Source: SG8-4 sp964562575 (GTDB taxonomy: Bacteria > Planctomycetota > Phycisphaerae > Sedimentisphaerales > Anaerobacaceae). From it: a stretch of 64,000 bases of DNA. Position numbers and translations under genes: made by a program. Of the stretch, positions 44,166 through 51,998 are shown piece by piece. Each line of letters opens with the position of its first letter. Position 1 is the first letter of the stretch. The stretch is taken from positions 9,914 through 73,913 of the forward strand of contig CAZLTY010000001.1 of the NCBI GenBank assembly GCA_964562575.1, given 5' to 3'. The notes under the pieces are model-generated. The model searched no databases. It was not told where the DNA came from and was given only the letters and a program-made list of their open reading frames with translations.

Positions 44166-44450
44166 TCACCTGCGATAGAGCTTTGACTCATTCTTGGTTG
44201 CTTTGCGGGCAGATATAATCCGGATGACTGAATCGCTTTCTCTATAGCAATGGCAAACAAGCAAGAGCCGAAGTTTGGTGCTACGGCCAAGAAGCAACAT
44301 GCGGTCTTCCCAGTCAGAGTGGCTGTCGTCGTAAAACTCAATTGCACGGTCATCAAAGAAGACGGTGGCAGCCTCTTCAAAGGCGACTCCATGTTTCCTT
44401 TGGTTAGCCTTGGCTTTTGCCGGATTCCATTCGAATTGTATCTTAGCCAT
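44166..44450 (-). CDS. BrnT-type ribonuclease toxin
   Basis: 94 residues, the normal length. Family pattern: FEWNPAKAKANQRKHGVAFE, then FDDRAIEFYDDSHSDWEDR, LLLVCHCYRESDSVIRIISA and RKATKNE. BrnT is a RelE-like RNase that is held inactive by BrnA, and the partner gene follows at once. Toxin-antitoxin pairs are common cargo of integron cassettes, in line with the surrounding array. Confidence 0.88.
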   Translation of the reverse strand: MAKIQFEWNPAKAKANQRKHGVAFEEAATVFFDDRAIEFYDDSHSDWEDRMLLLGRSTKLRLLLVCHCYRESDSVIRIISARKATKNESKLYRR

Positions 44451-44554
44451 AATTACAGTGTAACTACATTGTCGGCAGATGTCAACTGGCTATTTTGATG
44501 TGCTTTGATTAAAACGGGGCGGATAAGCGGCCGACGTAGGAGGTCCGGCAGGAT

Positions 44555-45052
44555 TCAAATGTTGTGTGGATCTCTCTTCTCGAGAATCCGCTTCAGGTTC
44601 TCCCCCTCTTCTTTCATATGCTTCCTCACGCTCGATAGTCCCTGCTCAAGCTTGCTTTTCGCCAGCAGCTTTGCCACACGGCCTACACGAAGCACGCCTG
44701 ACGCAGTGAACACGCATGAGCCGTCCCGCGGCTCGATCAAGAGCGTATTCCGGGGGAAGTAGATCCGAAGGAAGCGGGAGAGTGGCACCAGTTCGATCTG
44801 CCGATTCGCGACGACCTTCTTGATGAGGAATTTGAACTTGTGCAGCTTTCCGTGGATGTATTCTTCGGCATACGCCACAGATCCCTCCTGCCACGGTTTA
44901 CCTTTGATCCAGCGAAATGCCACATGGTCCTCGGGATGCCAGGCTCGGTAGCTTGCATCATCAACAATCCGAAGGAAGAACCCGAAAACCTTCTCAGGTG
45001 TCGTATGGATTTCGATCGAGTCGGTCAGGACGATGTCTTCCAGTAGCTTCAT
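44555..45052 (-). CDS. SRPBCC-family protein
   Basis: 165 residues. The start (VLTDSIEIHTTPEKVFGFF) is the first strand and helix of the SRPBCC/START-like helix-grip fold, and the end has the long helix (EQGLSSVRKHMKEEGENLKR). Members bind hydrophobic ligands or act in polyketide or lipid chemistry; no ligand can be told. It is a stand-alone gene with an attC-like site between it and the upstream gene. Confidence 0.72.
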   Translation of the reverse strand: MKLLEDIVLTDSIEIHTTPEKVFGFFLRIVDDASYRAWHPEDHVAFRWIKGKPWQEGSVAYAEEYIHGKLHKFKFLIKKVVANRQIELVPLSRFLRIYFPRNTLLIEPRDGSCVFTASGVLRVGRVAKLLAKSKLEQGLSSVRKHMKEEGENLKRILEKRDPHNI

Positions 45053-45064
45053 TCCTTCCTTTCA

Positions 45065-45123
45065 CGTAGCGTCGCGAATCAGGGGCGGCCTTCAGGGCGT
45101 CCCTTTGCATTCGCTTGTTAGGA
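45065..45123. repeat. attC-like site
   Basis: GCGAAT...ATTCGC arms surround AGGGGCGGCC-TTCAGG-GCGTCCCT, and the element ends TTGTTAGGA, close to the core GTTRRRY. Read as coding it gives NKRMQRDALKAAPDSRR, a string I recall as a common translation artefact near cassette sites in environmental genomes. Confidence 0.55.
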
Positions 45124-45150
45124 TACCAACCTTCATGTCTACGTCTCTGG

Positions 45151-45816
45151 CTAGCTGCTCTGCAACTTCTCGATTGCACTCTCGATTACGCCGATTTCGG
45201 TAGCCTGTTGTTCATCAGGTATTTCATCGTTCTTGATGAAGAATAGGGCTTCTTGGTATTGATCAATGGCCTTCTTCTGGTTGCCTTTGAACTCGGCTTT
45301 CCGTGCTGCCTCCAAGAAACCATCTAGAATCGCCCTATGTGTGCCTGATTTCATTTCGGCAAGAATGGCCGCTCCCGATCCAGGTTCGCTGCTTTGCTCT
45401 AAGATATCCTTAGCCTTTAGGTAACCTGAACTGAAAGCGTTTGACTTCGCGCGCGATGTTGTCGCCACATCGGCCTTGTCTCGCGCTGTCTTGGCTACTT
45501 GCTCGGCTGACTCTAGAATGATCTCATTCCGCAGTTCGGCGGCATGGCGCAGGAGTTCTGAAGGTGGAGGGGTGATCGTCGGTATGCCACGTTGCTCAAG
45601 TGGCAATAGCTCGGCTGCGCGCTCTGCAAGTAGATCGCACCGGGACAATCGAGTCTTAAACGTTTTGCCTTGCTGTGCGAGCTTCAAGCTTTCCACTACG
45701 ACGCGACCGGTTGATTGGATTTGCAAAATGACGGCAGGTGCACATTGAGCACAGAGACCATTTGCGTCTGTAGATGAAAACCACCCACCTTTACCGCAGT
45801 ATCTACATTTCGCCAC
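45151..45816 (-). CDS. Zinc-ribbon protein with helical C-terminus
   Basis: 221 residues. N-terminal zinc ribbon with CRYCGKGGWFSSTDANGLCA and then QC (two CxxC pairs). The rest is helical and charged (AAELRNEIILESAEQVAKTA, AARKAEFKGNQKKAIDQYQE), ending in a TPR-like unit. No known family or function. It lies between two attC-like sites, like a cassette gene. Confidence 0.7.
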   Translation of the reverse strand: MAKCRYCGKGGWFSSTDANGLCAQCAPAVILQIQSTGRVVVESLKLAQQGKTFKTRLSRCDLLAERAAELLPLEQRGIPTITPPPSELLRHAAELRNEIILESAEQVAKTARDKADVATTSRAKSNAFSSGYLKAKDILEQSSEPGSGAAILAEMKSGTHRAILDGFLEAARKAEFKGNQKKAIDQYQEALFFIKNDEIPDEQQATEIGVIESAIEKLQSS

Positions 45817-45849
45817 AACTCATCCTCTCGAATTGAGGTTCGTGGTTAT

Positions 45850-45987
45850 CCTAACAGTGTATATATGGTTTCCGTATAGAAACCCAAACAACGCTGGTTT
45901 TGCAGCATAAGAACCCACGGGCAGCAAAAAGAAGAGCGAGGAACGAACGGAGCTTTTTGCTGTCCGAGTGCATTTGTCTTGTTAGCC
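45850..45987. repeat. attC-like site with long stem
   Basis: One end is CCTAACA and the other TTGTTAGCC. Inside, CGGGCAGCAAAAAG (45918-45931) pairs with CTTTTTGCTGTCCG (45953-45966) with one mismatch, and GGTTTC-CGTATA-GAAACC (45867-45884) is a further hairpin shared with the block C copies. Confidence 0.55.
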
Positions 45988-45992
45988 ATTTT

Positions 45993-46649
45993 TTATTGAT
46001 CCTTCTTGAATTTCATTAGCGGATTAAAACTTTTCGTGCTTTCACCAAAAACAACTACAAAAGTCTTCCAGTCATTTTTTGATATGAAGTTGCTTTCTTC
46101 TAAAAAGCCATGCTGGGCAAATGAAAAATCGATTTTATTGCATACTTTCCTAACTGTTTTTATAGCTTCATCATACTGCCATCCAATTACACCAGAATTG
46201 CAATCATGTTCGCCATAGCAAATAGTCACTAACACACCTAAATTGTAATATTGATTGAGAGTTGTTCTTAATTTGTCTATTTCATTTTGCTTTTTATATT
46301 TTCTAATTAATGCCCTGAATCTTTTTCTTTCCTCTGAAAACACGGCAGGATTTGGATCATCAAATGCACATAAATTAAAGCCACTATCCTGCTCAATATT
46401 GCCTAATTGTCTATGTGCTTTTGATAAAATAGAATTTAAATGCAATGGCATATTGCCATCATTTTCTAAATCTTCGAGAATCTTAATACCTTTCGAAAGA
46501 TTCCGAATAACTTTTTCTTCTATTAGTAATCTACCAAGCTCTGATTTTGCATTAATATTATTCGGAGCTATAAATAGTGATTCATTCAAATAGAATACAC
46601 ATTTTTCTAGTGGTATCCGCCTAACAGCATGTAACTTATATAGCAGCAA
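45993..46649 (-). CDS. AT-rich hypothetical protein with TPR-like region, 5' end uncertain
   Basis: The open frame gives up to 219 residues. About residues 15-75 look like a TPR (YLNESLFIAPNNINAKSELG); the rest (LVTICYGEHDCNSGVIGWQY, then DEAIKTVRKVC) is unknown. No ATG with a ribosome site exists near the 5' end, and the frame runs through a perfect attC core at 46619-46625, so the first residues are not real coding and the gene may have lost its start. It is clearly more AT-rich than genes outside the array, which suggests recent transfer. Confidence 0.55.
   Translation of the reverse strand: MLLYKLHAVRRIPLEKCVFYLNESLFIAPNNINAKSELGRLLIEEKVIRNLSKGIKILEDLENDGNMPLHLNSILSKAHRQLGNIEQDSGFNLCAFDDPNPAVFSEERKRFRALIRKYKKQNEIDKLRTTLNQYYNLGVLVTICYGEHDCNSGVIGWQYDEAIKTVRKVCNKIDFSFAQHGFLEESNFISKNDWKTFVVVFGESTKSFNPLMKFKKDQ
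46619..46625. repeat. Perfect attC core site
   Basis: GCCTAAC, a full match to RYYYAAC (GTTAGGC on the minus strand). It lies exactly between two unrelated AT-rich genes. I did not find an equally good partner core in the 90 bp beside it. Confidence 0.5.
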
Positions 46650-46715
46650 AGACCCGACTTAAAAAGGCCCCTGAACTGTGATTCACGTTTTTATACTGTA
46701 ATACGTGGCTCATTC

Positions 46716-47057
46716 TTATGTGTTGTGATATCTGGCGGATACCACTAGGTATTGCTTTCTATTATCACCTCGAACAAACCATGCACAGTAATTGCGATAT
46801 GCAACAGCAATTGAATAGAATAGCTCAGAACTCTTCAGTTGCATGTTGGTTTTCTCAATTTCTGTGATAGTCGATAGCATTTCCAGTGCTTTTTCATTCT
46901 TTTCACTCGGATTTTTCTCATTGAATGCAACCGATGCGTATTCGCCTAAACCATTTGAAATATTAGTAAGCAAAGCTATCAGCCCTTCAGCATCATTGGC
47001 TATTGGGGTTTTTACAGCATCATTAGAGAATAATGATTTGAGTATTCTAAAAAGCAT
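46716..47057 (-). CDS. AT-rich hypothetical protein
   Basis: 113 residues from the ATG at 47057, with an AAAGG ribosome site. Starts MLFRILKSLFSNDAVKTPIA; the middle has ALEMLSTITEIEKTNMQLKS and the end YRNYCAWFVRGDNRKQYLVV. Helical and not recognised. The frame is open upstream only through repeat sequence. It is the first gene of the cassette-like array and has the same AT-rich composition as the next one. Confidence 0.65.
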   Translation of the reverse strand: MLFRILKSLFSNDAVKTPIANDAEGLIALLTNISNGLGEYASVAFNEKNPSEKNEKALEMLSTITEIEKTNMQLKSSELFYSIAVAYRNYCAWFVRGDNRKQYLVVSARYHNT

Positions 47058-47720
47058 ATAAATAGAACCTTTGGTGGCTAACAAGTTATTGTCAATAAAA
47101 GGCGATAACGCCGGATTCATCCTATTTTTGCGCTGAGAGTGGCCTCTCATAAGACAACTACAATCTACTCATCCAGGCGGGTCTTGTAAAATAGTCAGTA
47201 GCATATCCGGGGCTACCATACCGAATTCCAGTCGATGTCTGCGTTGCTCCCGTCCTAGGCTTTGGTGGTTTGCTTAGCAATAGGTGTCGAATATCTGCGC
47301 CAGTTGATCTTATCGGCCGAACACAGGTGCGGGATAAGCAGGAATTGACTATCTGCTATTGATTATTGACTATTGTATCTCTTCGTGGTGAATCGAAAAC
47401 CGTGTTAATCAGCGTTAATCCGTGTCCAATTCAGTTGGTTGTTGATCTTTTCTCGACAAACCGTAATACAATCTTTCATCTTCTTGTTTCTTGTGCGTCA
47501 TTCTTCTTAACTACAAAACACGCGAAAATACGCGAATGTTTGACCCTTCTTTTTCGCGACATTTAGCGTCTTTCGTAGTTCAGTCTTTTGGTAGCGGCCA
47601 AAGGCTGCTCTGGGAAATCTGCGTCTGATTCACTTTTTTTTCTCGGATTCCACTTGTTGGAGAAGGTAGAATAAGTTCGATGTCTAATCTTAGTTGCTCA
47701 ATTCGTTTCGAGGATCGAGG
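47058..47720. other. Intergenic region, 663 bp, right edge of the accessory region
   Basis: Contains GGCTAAC (47076-47082), a degraded attC core, next to GGCGATAACGCC; the right arm of the 32-bp inverted repeat (47461-47492); and degenerate words (GTGTTAATCAGCGTTAATCC, CGCGAAAATACGCGAA) like those at 41.05-41.17 kb. No gene was seen. Confidence 0.55.
47461..47492. repeat. 32-bp inverted repeat, right arm
   Basis: Reverse complement of 41236-41267 with one mismatch. Confidence 0.85.
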
Positions 47721-48002
47721 ATGATTATCGGTGTAATGACAGCTCAGTTGTCCATGCAGGGGATAACCTCGCTCAAGGGCAAGAGAAGCATCGTCAAGAG
47801 CGTGATCGGGCGGCTCAAGAGCAGGTTCAACATCTCGATCTCTGAGGTCGATCACCAGGACAGCAAGGCCAGCGCGGTTATCGCAATAGCGATCGTCACT
47901 AACGACTCTCAGTTCATAGACAAGCAATTCGACGCCATCATCACGTTCATGCGCAATGACGGACGGTTCTACCTCGGGCATCTCGAACGCGAAATGTTCT
48001 GA
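47721..48002 (+). CDS. DUF503 (YlxP-like) protein
   Basis: 93 residues, the normal length. MIIGVMTAQLSMQGITSLKG, then KRSIVKSVIGRLKSRFNISI and SEVDHQDS match the DUF503 pattern. In many bacteria this gene lies in the nusA-infB-rbfA cluster and may have a role in ribosome assembly; here it stands alone. I chose the ATG at 47721, because upstream residues do not match the family. Confidence 0.85.
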   Translation: MIIGVMTAQLSMQGITSLKGKRSIVKSVIGRLKSRFNISISEVDHQDSKASAVIAIAIVTNDSQFIDKQFDAIITFMRNDGRFYLGHLEREMF

Positions 48003-48068
48003 ATTGAGAATGTAGAAGTTTCGGCTGTCGAGTTCAAGATATTGGGTGTGGATCAGTAATCCTCAATT

Positions 48069-49178
48069 CTAATCCCTGGGCATAGCGGTGGCTTCGATTT
48101 CGAATAGCAGGTCCGGGCGACAGACGTCGCAGATGACCGTTATCCAGGGCCAGTTGAGGGCTTTCCTGGTAGCTTCGAAATCCTTTTCGATCTCGGTTGT
48201 TTTGCAGTAGGCGATGACCTGCACGAGGTCTTTCTCGTCGGCGTCCATTTGGGCCAGGACAGCCCGAACGGCTTCTATAGTTGCGTCTATCTGGCCCGGT
48301 CCGTCATCGATATGAGTGGTCGCTCCGGCCGCGTTGATCGACGCGGTTCCCGATACCCATACTGCATCGCCGGCGGGCATGGCGCTGCGAGCGGCGCGTG
48401 AGAATGCCGAGCCGTAGTCGAACGCGCTGTGCTGTTTTCCCGTCGTAGTAAGGTACTGCGTGCAGTCGGTCGGTTCGAGGACGGCCATCAGGTCCATCGC
48501 GCAGTGGCCGCCGTCGGCCGGTCCGAGCCCGATACCCGTGCTGGCGGGCATTGTTTCTCGCGTCCCTTCTCCGAGAAGGCCCCACTCGACGAAGAAGTTT
48601 GTCCTGACGGCGTTAAAGTCGTCGTACCAATCGAGGATGTCCTTGAGCCACATCCAGGTGCGCGGCACGGAGAGAAAATCGGCGCCCAATTGCCTCAGCG
48701 CCGCTTCGACTTTTTTCATCATGACTTTGGCCTGCCCGGGCGCCTTGCTGTCCTGCAGATCGGATATGCCTGAGAGTGTGAGATACGCGCGACCTGGCAC
48801 GCGAAGGATCCGCCCGACAAGGTCCCCCTTGAGGCCGATCACTTCCGGCTTGCCTTTACTGCTGACTGCGTGTACCTGCACTCCGGCGATAGGGCCCGAG
48901 AGTCCTTCTTTTCCGACCAACATGGCCGGGGGGACTCCATCGTCCAGATTGCCGTAGGCGGCCGATCGCGCCTGACGGAGAGTTTCCATCGCCTCCGCCG
49001 TGGAAAAGAGCCGCTCCTGGAGGATGCTTGCCTTCTCGGAGCGGAGAACGTCGCTGATACGGGAGAATATCTCCTGCGCCTGGTCTGGCAGGGGAGCCTT
49101 TGGACCCGGCGTGGCTGAAATATAGAATTCTGTTGCTGAGGCTGATTCGGCGGTGCGTATATCAAGATTTACTGTCAT
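48069..49178 (-). CDS. RidA/YjgF-superfamily protein, two-domain type
   Basis: 369 residues from the ATG at 49178; the longer open frame upstream has no family match. The C-terminal half shows the RidA pattern (WVSGTASINAAGATTHIDDG, then PGQIDATIEAVRAVLAQMDA and LVQVIAYCK), and the N-terminal half has a looser copy. RidA proteins remove reactive imines, while related two-domain enzymes act on chorismate. The sequence alone does not decide between these. Confidence 0.65.
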   Translation of the reverse strand: MTVNLDIRTAESASATEFYISATPGPKAPLPDQAQEIFSRISDVLRSEKASILQERLFSTAEAMETLRQARSAAYGNLDDGVPPAMLVGKEGLSGPIAGVQVHAVSSKGKPEVIGLKGDLVGRILRVPGRAYLTLSGISDLQDSKAPGQAKVMMKKVEAALRQLGADFLSVPRTWMWLKDILDWYDDFNAVRTNFFVEWGLLGEGTRETMPASTGIGLGPADGGHCAMDLMAVLEPTDCTQYLTTTGKQHSAFDYGSAFSRAARSAMPAGDAVWVSGTASINAAGATTHIDDGPGQIDATIEAVRAVLAQMDADEKDLVQVIAYCKTTEIEKDFEATRKALNWPWITVICDVCRPDLLFEIEATAMPRD

Positions 49179-49331
49179 TTCTTGTCCCGTTGATCGCTTA
49201 TTTAGCCAGAAACTCTTACATTTAGGAGCGTATTCTACGTGCCGTGGGCAAGAAAAACAAGCCAAATTACCGCTCGCAAACAAAAAGCGCTGGCTAGCGC
49301 GGCCGCTAAGCGGGTATTACTCATTCTCGCT

Positions 49332-51620
49332 TCAATTCGAAGAATCCTCCATCTGCTCGTAGACTTTGAGCCATTTCTCGATTTCCTGTTTGAGCTTCTG
49401 ATCTCCGGTGGTATTGACGAGATTGAGAGCCTTGCGGGACGACAGAACTGCCTCGCGGAAGCGGCGCGCCTGGGCGTAGTTCATCGCGAACAGGTGATGC
49501 AGTGTCGGTGACGTGTCGATTTCCGGTCTCAGTTGTACGGCGATCGCGTAGTGTTCGAGCGCATTGGCAAGATTGCCCTGATCGGCCAGGGCCAGGGCCA
49601 GGTTATAGTGAGCGGCAGATTTGCCCGGATCGAGACGCACTGCCTCGCCCAGATGAACGATGGCATCCTTGGGGTTTCCCTTGAGCAGCAGGGCCCGGCC
49701 GAGATTGTAATGCATGCTCGCGGGCCTGTACTGCAAACCAGAACCCTCTGGCATGCGTCGAAGAGCTTGTGAGAGATGCGCGACACCCCGGTCGTATTGT
49801 CTCTGGTGCAGCAGCGCCATCCCATAATCGTGATGTGTCCGTGGATCGTTCGGATCCAGCTTTATTGCCTGACTATAATGCGACATCGCCTCTTCGGGTT
49901 TCTGCTTGACGTTGTAGAGGAGAAAGCCGAGCTTGCGGTGGGCCTCCACATTCTTGGGGTTCAGCTCCAGAGCGTTGCGGTACTCTTCTATCGCGTTTTC
50001 CGTGTCACCGGCCTTGAAGAACTCGTTGGCAGCCCTGACGAAGGAATAGTCGTTCAGGAATTGCTCTTGGATCTTCTTGATGGCCGCAGGCTCGACGTTG
50101 ACAAACTCCGGAATGTTGGCCGCCCGGTCGCCGGCGGTGAAATGTTCCAGCAGGACGGCGGGGCTGCTTTGTCCGGCCTCGTCGATGTGGGTCAGGAAAA
50201 GCTGCGTGTAGGCGGAATTTGCCTTCGAGGAAAACACCAGCCACTTGCTGTTTGGTGAGAAGCTGTGCCATGAGTTCATCCGACTCGTGTTGGCGCGCAA
50301 TCTTCTGGCCTTGCCCCCCTGGGCAGCGATAATGTAAAGCTCGCTGTCGGGCTGAAGCAGCATGTAGCTCCTGGCCTTGCAGAACACAATCCACTTGCCA
50401 TCGGGCGAGAACTTCGCAAAGAAATTGCTCATGCCGTTGTTGGAGGCTCCTTCGATCGGCTCCGGCATGCCTCCTTCACCATTATTGAACGGGATCCGGT
50501 ACAAATCGAACAGGAACGGTTTTCCATTCTCGGTGAATTCCTTGCACTCTTCTCTGGTCAGAAGCACGTTTCCTTTGCCCTTGGTATGCCTGAGGTCATA
50601 CGCCTTTGCTCGGGCAAAGACAATATACCTGCCGTCCGGGCTCCAGACCGGATTGCTCTGGACATACTCCGGGTCATCGGCGCCGGGCAAGGCCCGAAAG
50701 GTTCCTTTCAGTCGGTCGTATATGCACAGGATGCCCTTGATGGGGAAGAAGAGCTGAGAGAAAGCCAGCTCCGGCATAGGAACAAAGACAGACTTGTCCT
50801 TGACCGTGCTGACGACAAACCTGCCGTCAGGGGATATCTGTGAGAGCAGGCCGAAGGTTTGTTCGCCGTCCTCTTTCTTGTAATCGTCCCACGTTATGAC
50901 GCTGCTTGTTGCAAGCTGCATTTGCTCGGCGACGGGCGTGATTATGTACGATCCTTTGCTGTTGGCGTAGTCTACGTCCATGGCAAGGGTTTTGCCCTCT
51001 CTGCAAAACGAATGGCAGTTTCCGCAGACCGGCAGATTCTCCAGTACGACGGGAGGCTGCTCTGGCGAAGAAACCGCGCCAAAACGCCAGCGGATGCGCG
51101 AAGGATCCTTGACCGCGTCGATGAAGGGCAGGTTGACTTCCCTGAAGAAAAGTGGCGCGCCCACCTCGTCCTGAGACATCCTGATTGTCGTGCGGCCCAC
51201 CGAGACGATCCTTGTCGTTGTCCCGTAGCGGACGCCCAGGATAGCGACCTGAGCGTCCTCTTCCAAGGACCGCTGTTTTATGCACTGCCACTGATTGGGG
51301 TCGGCGGTCCACTGCGGTTGCCGCGTAAGGAAGTTCATGGCGGACTTATCGCCCTCGAAGACGATGTTTACCACCCACACATCGGAGCCGATAGCTTCGT
51401 CATCCCAGCGGAACGTAGGCGGCACGATCTCGGGCGGAAAGAGCGTGCCGTCGAGCGGATAACGAATCCTCAATTTCGCGTAGTCGGCGTCGTCCCGATA
51501 GAGCGCCAATATGTCCCGCGGTCGAGGCTCTGCTCTGTAGAACCTTGTCAGCAGAAGAGCTGCGAGAGCGACAACCGCCAACCCCATAGCGGCAATCAGA
51601 TATTTCAACGACTCTTTCAT
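49332..51620 (-). CDS. Membrane-anchored TolB-type propeller with a CxxCH haem motif and TPR repeats
   Basis: 762 residues. N-terminal membrane anchor (YLIAAMGLAVVALAALLL). Near residues 199-203 is CGNCH, a c-type haem attachment motif, after NLPVCGN. Residues about 250-500 hold PD40/TolB units: ISPDGRFVVST, WSPDGRYIVFARAK, FSPDGKWIVFCKAR and FSPNSKWLVFSSKA. Residues about 540-755 are TPRs (AIEEYRNALELNPKNVEAHR and similar). The start at 51620 keeps the anchor. Function unknown; a periplasmic redox or scaffold role is inferred. Confidence 0.75.
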   Translation of the reverse strand: MKESLKYLIAAMGLAVVALAALLLTRFYRAEPRPRDILALYRDDADYAKLRIRYPLDGTLFPPEIVPPTFRWDDEAIGSDVWVVNIVFEGDKSAMNFLTRQPQWTADPNQWQCIKQRSLEEDAQVAILGVRYGTTTRIVSVGRTTIRMSQDEVGAPLFFREVNLPFIDAVKDPSRIRWRFGAVSSPEQPPVVLENLPVCGNCHSFCREGKTLAMDVDYANSKGSYIITPVAEQMQLATSSVITWDDYKKEDGEQTFGLLSQISPDGRFVVSTVKDKSVFVPMPELAFSQLFFPIKGILCIYDRLKGTFRALPGADDPEYVQSNPVWSPDGRYIVFARAKAYDLRHTKGKGNVLLTREECKEFTENGKPFLFDLYRIPFNNGEGGMPEPIEGASNNGMSNFFAKFSPDGKWIVFCKARSYMLLQPDSELYIIAAQGGKARRLRANTSRMNSWHSFSPNSKWLVFSSKANSAYTQLFLTHIDEAGQSSPAVLLEHFTAGDRAANIPEFVNVEPAAIKKIQEQFLNDYSFVRAANEFFKAGDTENAIEEYRNALELNPKNVEAHRKLGFLLYNVKQKPEEAMSHYSQAIKLDPNDPRTHHDYGMALLHQRQYDRGVAHLSQALRRMPEGSGLQYRPASMHYNLGRALLLKGNPKDAIVHLGEAVRLDPGKSAAHYNLALALADQGNLANALEHYAIAVQLRPEIDTSPTLHHLFAMNYAQARRFREAVLSSRKALNLVNTTGDQKLKQEIEKWLKVYEQMEDSSN

Positions 51621-51998
51621 CTGTTCTGCCAACCTTCGAAAATCATTGACATTCGGTCAGCCACGGGCAATCCCGTTGTTGTCTCTCGGCCCGGCCGATA
51701 TAGAAGACCCGGAGATAGCAGAGCAGTCAAGTGCTCCAAAGGCCTGCGTGGGCAACCACGCAGGGTTACCCCTACGGTCCGATGAAATGCGTTCAGTAGA
51801 TGACACACTCATTATCAGGGCATTATACAGGATTCGGGCGACAAATACATGCACTTTCCAGGCTTTCACGCCGGTGGAGCGGACCCAAAAAAAAATGAAA
51901 AAAGTACAAAACCGTAACAAGACTGTAACTTTAAAGGTGCATAATTACTCCTGTTCAAGTAACAGTTTTTTGTTAACCTATTTGAAAGGAGCACGATT
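51621..51998. other. Intergenic region, 378 bp, between divergent genes
   Basis: Holds a perfect hairpin CCTGCGTGG-GCAA-CCACGCAGG (51743-51764), an A-rich stretch at 51889-51905, and a promoter-like region for the two-component operon, entered separately. Confidence 0.6.
51912..51945 (+). promoter_or_regulatory. Pho-box-like direct repeats with a -10 element
   Basis: CCGTAAC (51912-51918) and CTGTAAC (51923-51929) are 7-bp direct repeats spaced by 4 bp, the layout of PhoB/OmpR-type sites, with an 11-bp period. A -10-like CATAAT (51940-51945) follows after 10 bp, as in activator-dependent promoters. The downstream operon codes for two PhoB-type regulators, so self-control is possible. Confidence 0.45.

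Noticed and set aside
44994..45179. Minus-strand frame coding NKRMQRDALKAAPDSRR
   Set aside because: This is the translation of the attC-like element, a known type of artefact, not a gene.
50859..51785. 308-codon plus-strand frame
   Set aside because: Antisense to the TolB/CxxCH/TPR gene; no motif and no start context.
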